From Megaustenia siamemsis (Eukaryota > Mollusca > Gastropoda > Stylommatophora > Ariophantidae), in the NCBI GenBank assembly GCA_032433765.1, contig JAVIAB010000159.1, forward strand, positions 57,233,542 to 57,297,541: a DNA stretch of 64,000 nt, written 5' to 3'. The notes under the pieces are model-generated. The model had not been told where the DNA came from, searched no databases, and saw only the letters and a program-made list of their open reading frames with translations. Positions within the stretch are counted from its first letter, which is position 1. Each line of letters begins with the position of its first letter. Shown piece by piece: positions 56,793-64,000 of this stretch. Made by a program: the position numbers and the translations under genes.

Positions 56793-57170
56793 GGAGTCAA
56801 TGAAACGATCAAAGAACTGCAACTGTAATTAATTTAGTGACCGTCTCGGGTCACACTGATGTTGGATGCAAAGAATGAGCAGATAGTTTGATGACTTTGC
56901 CGAGAATAGTAGATGTAAGTCAATGAAACGGTCAAAGAACTGCAACTGTAATTAATTTATTGACCGTCTCGGGTCACACTGATGTTGGAGGCAAAGAATG
57001 AGCAGATAGTTTGATGATTTTGCCGAGAATAGTAGATGTAAGTCAATGAAACGGTCAAAGAACTGCAACTGTAATTAATTTAGTGACCGTCTCGGGTCAC
57101 ACTGATGTTGGAGGCAAAGAATGAGCAGATAGTTTGATGACTTCGGCGAGAATAGAGGATGTAAATCAAT
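56793..57170 (+). repeat. 123-bp tandem repeat, three copies, each with a hairpin
   Basis: Copies start at gtcaatgaaacggtcaaaga (about 56795, 56919, 57042). Each holds gtgaccgtctcgggtcac, a 6-bp stem (gtgacc/ggtcac) around a short loop. The end of the last copy has diverged. Confidence 0.9.
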
Positions 57171-57619
57171 GAACAGGTTATCCTTAATAACCGCAGGGAC
57201 ATATGTAGAATGTAGATCTGAGCAGAAAAAAATGAAACTTCTTTGCTCTCTAATGTATGAAAGCTAAGGGTAAAGAAAGGTATTTCTAGGGCAGAACAGT
57301 ATTCTGGTAGCGTGAAAGGAATTGGTAACCAAGACATAAGTAGTACAGTTAGTCTCTACGCGCTGATGAACATATTTAGGAGAAGATTATAGTATCTGTG
57401 GACATGTCTGAATTACTATGGTGACAGTTCTACAATAGCATAATAAAGCAAAACATCTACAGTGAGTAGACTTGTGACAAGATGGCGGGGAAGTTTGCTT
57501 GCCAAATACGTTTCTATATTTGTATTTTGTTGGAAAGTAAATGCTGAATGATTCTTCTATCTGACTGGGGATTGGGTGTGTGTGTGGCCTTTTTGGTATA
57601 TCGGAGAAACAAATTATAG
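57171..57619. other. no recognised feature
   Basis: Unique AT-rich sequence. Confidence 0.4.
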
Positions 57620-57960
57620 CTAATGCTACACCGCTACCTCTTTTAGGTGCACTATCTCTTTGAAGACTTCGTGACTAGTGTAGTTTCTGCAAGAACGGCC
57701 ATTACAGTGGCCAGAAGCCAAGTATGGCAGAAAGCCATAAATAACATCGCGTGAAAGGTCATCAATGTGAAGGCCACATAAAGGCCAATAACTGATCCCC
57801 TGCGGAAGTTCCTGTTCGAACACAGACTAAGGCAACAATGATCTACAGAAAATGTGATCATTTAGAGCCAGGAAACACAAACAGATTATCTGCTATTGAA
57901 TGAGGCGTTCTGAGTATCAAGATCAACCAGGCAAGTCAGAAGTGTGGACCAAATTGTCGC
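57620..57960 (-). pseudogene. possible LINE RT fragment, minus strand
   Basis: The complement reads FEQELPQGISYWPLCGLHID followed by DLSRD, which resembles the LPQGSVLSPLLF..YINDL motif of reverse transcriptases, but the rest is not legible. Chance is possible. Confidence 0.35.
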
Positions 57961-58287
57961 GAGAATAACAAGCGAACATCTACGAGATACAGTAAATGCT
58001 ACACATCAGGCTCCAGCTCAATTTGTAGCTTCTCATTTGAGACTTGGCTAAACAGAGATAACACCAATTTCCTAGAAACAAGCACCCAATTAATCAGAAA
58101 CAACCAGGGACTATATAAAGTACGGAAACACAATAATGCGTCTGATTTTCCAGCGAGAAACATGCACAAACAATAGAACTCAATATATTTTAAGAACATA
58201 CAATTGGCTTATCCAGACAACCCGTATCACAAATGTACATTGACTCATTCTCAGGGGTATGAAGTTTTCAGTCAAGACAAAGAGGCG

Positions 58288-58408
58288 GGCCAACGAGATG
58301 AGTGCTAAACGCTATCAGAAACGAGATGAGTGCTAAACGCTATCAGAAACGAGATGAGTGCTAAACGCTATCAGAAACGAGATGAGTGCTAAACGCTATC
58401 AGAAACGA
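58288..58408 (+). repeat. 28-bp tandem repeat, four copies
   Basis: Unit acgagatgagtgctaaacgc plus tatcagaa, near-perfect. Confidence 0.95.
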
Positions 58409-58409
58409 G

Positions 58410-59450
58410 ATCACAGCCTCGGAATCTCATAGAGCGTAAGTGCCTGACGTTGAATAAATCATCACTAGTCCGAATACCATAAACAAAGAATTCGTCATAG
58501 ATTCAAAATCCACCCACTACCCAACAAAGATATGCATTTGAAATCATCCATCCAACAATAACAAACTGGATTTAGAATTAAACAGCCACTTCCCGAGTTG
58601 GACTAACCAGACACTGGGAGGCCAAGAAAGTATCACAGATGATGGACTTGTCACTCTCAACAAACACGAAAACGACCAGGTATTGGCGTATCTCAAGCAA
58701 CCCTCATCTTGCTACATAAAACATAGACACGATTCAAAATCGAAACCGTTTCCAACGAGGAAAACGTTATTTAAGACGCATGGTCATCACTTTGACATTG
58801 CCAAAGATCGTACATGAAATTAACCCCCATCCTAGCTGTGACTATATGAACGTTGATCAGAACCACATTAATTCATAAATTAACTGTTATCATAAGTATA
58901 TCAGACTAGCAAACACTGCACCATAATTTTAAAAACAAAATCACATCTCTAAAGTGTTCATTCTCAATGCAGTACCACGATGAATCGTACCTAGGGTCAG
59001 AGGGAAGGTTCTTTGGACGTCCAACCTCAAAGAACTTCCAACTAAGCACAGCCACCGCAGGGAAACAAGGAACAAAACATGCACAGGAAATCAACGACAG
59101 CCTCCACTAGGGAGAGAAACAAAGTATAAGAAAAAGTTGGCATGAAGCAATTAAACAAAACTCAACACCAAGAATGGCAAACAAAAATATTTAACTTCAC
59201 CCCCAAGCCGGACAACAGGGATAGAACAGCGACAGTGTTAGTCTCAAACGCCAACTTCGACAAGGCAACAGTGGACCAACCTGTCAAAACCTACCAGGAA
59301 TCAAGAAATGTACCTTACTTTAAACAAGAATTTAAGAAGAACCATACATACTTTTTTTCAAAAACAATCAATGACAAGATTAATTGTAGAGTCCGCGGTT
59401 GCAATTTTCAGTCTACAGGAGTTGAATGAAGCAATGCCTCAAGCACTATG
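58410..59450 (+). pseudogene. I-clade LINE endonuclease and linker, decayed
   Basis: LNSHFPSWTNQTLGGQESIT near 58578, followed by DDGLVTLNKHENDQVL, fits the endonuclease motif (g)D(f)N.H.P.W. The stretch at 59105-59430, with RKSWHEAIKQN and, in another frame, KIFNFTPKPDNRDRTATVLV, corresponds to the linker before RT (compare [11 protein letters not shown] near 3562 in the better copy). Multiple stops and shifts are present, and RT motifs do not follow directly. Confidence 0.5.
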
Positions 59451-59604
59451 TTGTTATCACTAAAACTTTTCTCCTCAAAACGCCAATACTCAGGACAGGT
59501 TGCATCAACATACAATGATGTCCACACACATCCCTCGGCCATCTAAAGATATACTAAAGCCTGCGGGTTGAGAGGGGATTCATGGGAATCGACCAACTCG
59601 CGTG

Positions 59605-59842
59605 GGAGCCGCGATAGCTCAGTGTTTAATAAACTGGACTACAAAGGACAAGGACTAGGGTTTGATCCCAACCGACGGCTTCCGGGTTTACCCAGCTTTA
59701 AATAGGTACCTGATTTTTTCTGGGAGAATAAACGGGCGTAATACCGACCATATTACCCCAAAAATCATGTGCTGAAGGTCTGTAACATTTATTGTCACTA
59801 ACACCATACACGCCACTTGGCATGATGGGACACTTTACTTTT
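59605..59842 (+). mobile_element. tRNA-derived SINE with perfect 13-bp target duplication
   Basis: The body is bracketed by accaactcgcgtg at 59592-59604 and 59843-59855, a perfect duplication. The head ggagccgcgatagctcagtg and box B (gtttgatcccaaccgacgg) derive from a tRNA. The body matches the 40.7-kb copy (cttccgggtt, aataggtacctg, cgggcgtaataccgac, attaccccaaaaatcatgtg, cgccacttggcatg) and ends in a T-rich tail. It is inserted in decayed LINE sequence. Confidence 0.93.
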
Positions 59843-59855
59843 ACCAACTCGCGTG

Positions 59856-60339
59856 ACGTTCTCATCTTTGTGAACATAGATATTTGTGAGTAGAGTGAAG
59901 TGAGCCGTCTTTCCCTTCTATACTATATATAGGTCACGCTAGATGATGGGTTTCCCTGTTTTATTTTCTGCCCTCGGGCTTTACTAAATCTATATTTGGC
60001 TGTGTTCAGCCTTTCTTTAAACAAGGAAAGGACAAAAACGTTTCCTTAAATTAGACAACGATCTTCTTCAGTGGCTTAAGAAAACTGACGAAGAAGAGGA
60101 CAAGATGAGAATTATCTGGGACTTGGAAACCAAGCCTATTCTCACGTCAGAATACAGATACATTGGGAGTATAGATGACCTGCTGACCTTTCTCAGATAT
60201 GATTTCAGAAACACTGTTCTCTTTGAGATCAGCGAAACATTAATTAATATTAAGTAGTAGTTAGTATTAAATATGTGCATGTCTGTGTTAGTCACCTCTA
60301 GTGACTCGGGCAGATGGTGCTCGTAAACCTGGGAGGGCA
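59856..60339. other. no recognised gene; one ~65-codon open stretch
   Basis: A frame from about 60052 reads LDNDLLQWLKKTDEEEDKMR and on to a stop near 60253. It is acidic, without a recognised motif, and may be a LINE remnant. Confidence 0.35.
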
Positions 60340-60618
60340 GAACATCTAAGGCAGAATCCCCCTACAGAAAAGATCACCTGCTGTCTTGCAGGAAGATTGG
60401 GAACAATCAAAGGCTAGGGAAAGCAAACCTGAATAAAATGCTGGCTGAAATCGGATGCACTGGGCCACTGGCGCAGAACACAGTGCAACGTTTTTAACGG
60501 GTGTTTAATGAGAGTGGATCTGGCAGACTCTAATTGTGATGTTCTGTTTGTAACACACCTAACCTGACAGCTGAGTTCATGTGAGGAGCTGGAATCCTAC
60601 TCTGATTGGGTCCTGATC

Positions 60619-60655
<37 letters not shown>

Positions 60656-60667
60656 GAGAGAGAGAGT
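60340..60667 (+). mobile_element. LINE 3' fragments ending in a (GA)n tract
   Basis: 60410-60485 matches the minus-strand LINE tail at 44.3 kb. From about 60510 the sequence is the I-clade LINE 3' end also seen at 6.2 and 24.6 kb: gtggatctggcagactctaa, acctgacagctgagttcatg, gagctggaatcctactctga, ttgggtcctg, then (GA)n. Two truncated elements are thus joined end to end. Confidence 0.72.
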
Positions 60668-61019
60668 ATTAAATATATTGTGGGATCCGCGAGTACAGAT
60701 GAGAGAAGATGTAAAATAAACATAAAATGGTATCTAGCAACTAAGTTTGTAGATAAACAAGACAAACAACGATGTTTGGGAAAAAGTCTTCATCAGGTAC
60801 AAAACAAAATTACAAAAAAAAAGAAAAGGCACATGTGCCTTGTTTCACTACTTACTTAGTTGCTAGATATAATTGTATGTTTATTTTACAATCTTTTCTT
60901 TGATCTCCTCCATGCCTAAGATACTGAATTGAAGCAAGAGCTGATTCTGAATATAGTTTAAGGAAAAGTTACACAAAACATGTTCTACTTGATCAATGGT
61001 TACTTATTCCAAAGAACAA
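60668..61019. other. no recognised feature
   Basis: Unique AT-rich sequence between two LINE remnants. Confidence 0.4.
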
Positions 61020-61825
61020 TCAGAGTGGGCGAAACAATCATCGTAACAAGTGAGTCACACTGTTAAAAGGGGTCCCTCAGAGACGTGTTTTATCAACGGC
61101 ACTCTTCCTAATATACATCAAAGACATTAAACGAAGACATAAACATGTTTCAACAGCCTACAGGCAAAGGACATTGTAATAGGGACAGTCATGTAAAACG
61201 TCACCATAGCCTCGTGTCTGCCCTCCAAAATAGTGGAGACGGTAGAAAACTGAACTTATACATGTCTACAGATGAACAATAGAGCTACAGTTGTAACACA
61301 CTAACCACACAACAATAACATGTCTATAAAATGCAGATCCCTGTTTTACCCCAAACAGATACACCGATATTTCTAAGAGTCACTCTTGACTCTAGACTCA
61401 CCTGGAATCAAAATAGTGAAAGGGTCCTATACAAAGGTCATCAAAACACTGGCCTGGCTGAAAGAATTTGCAGCAATATCATGGGATGGAAATTTAATAA
61501 AATGTAAAAAAAAAAAAACAAGAAAAGAACGCCATATATCAAGTCTGCACCCGAGAAGTCAGACCAGTCATGGAGTATGTCTCAAGTCATGGCAGCAGGA
61601 GCCAAGTCAATTCTGATACAATTTAACGAAGTCCAACACATGAGGCTCACAACAAACCTAGAACAATGAAAAATAAATACAAAACAAATAAATCTATCTA
61701 ACAGATCACACAAAGCCTTAACGATTCTAAGATATAACAAAGCACAAGCTTCCAAGGAAGTGCCCAAATCATCTATCAAAGGAAACCTTCAGAAAACATA
61801 GACGTGTATTAGAACAAAGCAAGGA
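61020..61825 (+). pseudogene. I-clade LINE RT palm and thumb, decayed
   Basis: Legible across frames: KGVPQRRVLSTALFLIYIKD near 61065 (RT motif GVPQGSVLSP..F.iyIND), TPIFLRVTLDSRLTWNQNSE near 61360 (YLGVTLD.RLTW), VCTREVRPVMEYVSSHGSRS near 61545 (KVRPVLEYG). The YADD box itself is not legible. The coding sequence then enters the 54-bp array. Confidence 0.65.
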
Positions 61826-62748
61826 GCTGCGTAAAGACCGCACACACGAGCCATGGACCACAGAGAGGTCAAATAAGGAGCTGCGTAAAGACCGCACACA
61901 CGAGCCATGGACCACAGAGAGGTCAAATAAGGAGCTGCGTAAAGACCGCACACACGAGCCATGGACCACAGAGAGGTCAAATAAGGAGCTACGTAAAGAC
62001 CGCACACACGAGCCATGGACCACAGAGAGGTCAAATAAGGAGCTGCGTAAAGACCGCACACACGAGCCATGGACCACAGAGAGGTCAAATAAGGAGCTGC
62101 GTAAAGACCGCACACACGAGCCATGGACCACAGAGAGGTCAAATAAGGAGCTGCGTAAAGACCGCACACACGAGCCATGGACCACAGAGAGATCAAATAA
62201 AGAGCTGCGTAAAGACCGCACACACGAGCCATGGACCACAGAGAGATCAAACATGGAGCTGTGTAAAGACCGCACACACGAGCCATGGACCACAGAGAGA
62301 TCAAACAAGGAGCTGCGTAAAGACCGCACACACGAGCCATGGACCACAGAGAGGTCAAATAAGGAGCTGCGTAAAGACCGCACACACGAGCCATGGACCA
62401 CAGAGAGGTCAAATAAGGAGCTGCGTAAAGACCGCATACACGAGCCATGGACCACAGAGAGGTCAAATAAGGAGCTGCGTAAAGACCGCACACACGAGCC
62501 ATGGACCACAGAGAGGTCAAATAAGGAGCTGCGTAAAGACCGCACACACGAGCCATGGACCACAGAGAGATCAAATAAAGAGCTGCGTAAAGACCGCACA
62601 CACGAGCCATGGACCACAGAGAGATCAAACATGGAGCTGCGTAAAGACCGCACACACGAGCCATGGACCACAGAGAGATCAAACAAGGAGCTGCGTAAAG
62701 ACCGCACACACGAGCCATGGACCACAGAGAGGTCAAATAAGGAGCAAA
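61826..62748 (+). repeat. 54-bp minisatellite inside LINE sequence, 17 copies
   Basis: Unit ggagctgcgtaaagaccgca, cacacgagccatggaccaca, gagaggtcaaataa. A seven-unit block carrying the agatcaaac and catggagctg variants at about 62190-62320 recurs 378 bp later at 62568-62698. Being 18 codons and free of stops, it opens frames of over 300 codons on the complement that are not genes. Confidence 0.95.
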
Positions 62749-63105
62749 CCGAAATGTTCTAAAAATGGTTTCGCAAACTGAACACCCCGAGACTAAAATG
62801 AGAATCATCCACTGGAAAAATTACCCATAGACATCTGGGTACAGATATTCACAGATAGCTTCGTTATTCTAGAAGAAAAGGAAGGAGATGCAATGTTATC
62901 AACAAATACTTCAGTAGAGATAAGACAGAAATACATTTTCTCTTTCAGTCGGAGTAAAGTTAAACAGTTGTCAGCGACTCTCCACAAAAACCCTCAATAG
63001 ACAAAGAGTCATTCCAAATGGAGTCATCCACAGAGAGGCAAGGTCAGTTCTACAAGTCATTTTAAGCCATAGAAAAGAGCATACCCATTCCAGAAATGAA
63101 GAACA
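62749..63105 (+). pseudogene. I-clade LINE RNase H remnants between two arrays
   Basis: Reads WFRKLNTPRL near 62765, and WVQIFTDSFVILEEKEGD near 62838, which corresponds to the IYTDGS strand of RNase H. The rest is decayed. It continues the LINE from 61.0-61.8 kb across the 54-bp array. Confidence 0.5.
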
Positions 63106-63972
63106 ACTTGTACATGTAGTTAAAACAAATAGAAGTTCTCCTACAACGGATACATGTAGTTAAAACAAATAGAAGTTCTACAGCGGATACATGTAGTTAA
63201 AACAAATAGAAGTTCTCCTACAGCGGATACATGTAGTTAAAACAAATAGAAGTTCTCCTACAACGGATACATGTAGTTAAAACAAATAGAAGTTCTACAG
63301 CGGATACATGTAGTTAAAACAAATAGAAGTTCTCCTACAGCGGATACATGTAGTTAAAACAAATAGAAGTTCTCCTACAGCGGATACATGTAGTTAAAAC
63401 AAATAGAAGTTCTCCTACAGCGGATACATGTAGTTAAAACAAATAGAAGTTCTCCTACAGCGGATACATGTTAAAACAAATAGAAGTTCTCCCACAGCGG
63501 ATACATGTAGTTAAAACAAATAGAAGTTCTCCTACAGCGGATACATGTAGTTAAAACAAATAGAAGTTCTCCTACAGCGGATACATGTTAAAACAAATAG
63601 AAGTTCTCCTACAGCGGATACATGTAGTTAAAACAAATAGAAGTTCTCCTACAGCGGATACCTGTAGTTAAAACAAATAGAAGTTCTCCTACAGCGGATA
63701 CCTGTAGTTAAAACAAATAGAAGTTCTCCTACAGCGGATACCTGTAGTTAAAACAAATAGAAGTTCTCCTACAGCGGATACCTGTAGTTAAAACAAATAG
63801 AAGTTCTCCTACAGCGGATACATGTAGTTAAAATGAATAGAAGTTCTACTACAGCGGATACATGTTAAAACAAATAGAAGTTCTCCTACAGCGGATACAT
63901 GTAGTTAAAATGAATAGAAGTTCTCCTACAGCGGATACATGTTAAAACAAATAGAAGTTCTCCTACAGCAGA
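63106..63972 (+). repeat. 40-bp minisatellite inside LINE RNase H, about 22 copies
   Basis: Unit cggatacatgtagttaaaac, aaatagaagttctcctacag, with shorter variants lacking tagt or tccta. Right after the array the sequence ctacagcagatacgagcaca, atgtgacattcc reads LLQQIRAQCDIP, which resembles the RNase H 'W.PaHC.IpGNE' motif, so the array sits just before that motif. The window ends there. Confidence 0.9.
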
Positions 63973-64000
63973 TACGAGCACAATGTGACATTCCAAGTAA

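Noticed and set aside
59142..59429. Independent 95-codon gene
   Set aside because: It aligns in position and style with the endonuclease-RT linker of the I-clade LINE and lies in decayed LINE sequence.

Overview
The window is eukaryotic and most likely from a mollusc, probably a gastropod. It is AT-rich, with spliced coding sequence, several kinds of non-LTR retrotransposon, tRNA-derived SINEs with target-site duplications, kilobase-scale minisatellites, and a broken cysteine-rich EGF/lectin-type gene of the sort that is multicopy in molluscs. It contains no bacterial operons, CRISPR array, rRNA or convincing tRNA gene. The species assignment is inference.

Layout. (1) 1-20 kb: a three-exon gene on the + strand (1321-1375, 7168-7306, 19173-19380) encodes a small secreted, cysteine-rich protein with a hydrophobic C-terminus. 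The exon phases agree. Its introns (5.8 and 11.9 kb) are packed with LINEs: an I-clade element with RNase H (3.3-6.3 kb), an SR2/RTE-like element (9.0-10.8 kb), and two related subfamilies ending in (GAT)n (11.4-18.0 kb) with nested insertions. (2) 20-30 kb: a SINE, a broken lectin/EGF-like gene, LINE ends, and a ~1.2 kb minisatellite. (3) 30.8-34.2 kb: a 60-bp/54-bp satellite-like array with higher-order structure. (4) 34.6-40.2 kb: a mirrored 5.6-kb element with ~2-kb inverted arms, AG...CT ends and a likely 6-bp target duplication. Each arm carries the same outward-facing C2H2 zinc-finger gene. (5) 40-50 kb: SINE, an interleaved inverted repeat, a decayed LINE (42.5-45.6 kb) that runs directly into a 2.9-kb 39-bp array, then a 44-bp array. 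(6) 50-58 kb: 36-bp, 18-bp and 123-bp arrays and a CTAAA-tailed repeat family. (7) 58-64 kb: decayed I-clade LINEs, a perfectly flanked SINE, and two more arrays (54 bp and 40 bp) embedded in LINE coding sequence.

How it fits together. Only the three-exon gene and the right-hand zinc-finger gene look intact; almost everything else is mobile DNA or its decay products. Two themes stand out. One is the mirrored zinc-finger element, which has Polinton-like ends but no visible integrase, polymerase or capsid gene. The other is that several minisatellites begin exactly inside LINE RNase H or C-terminal coding sequence, so dead LINE coding sequence appears to seed tandem arrays here. Several very long apparent reading frames are artefacts of arrays whose unit length is a multiple of three.
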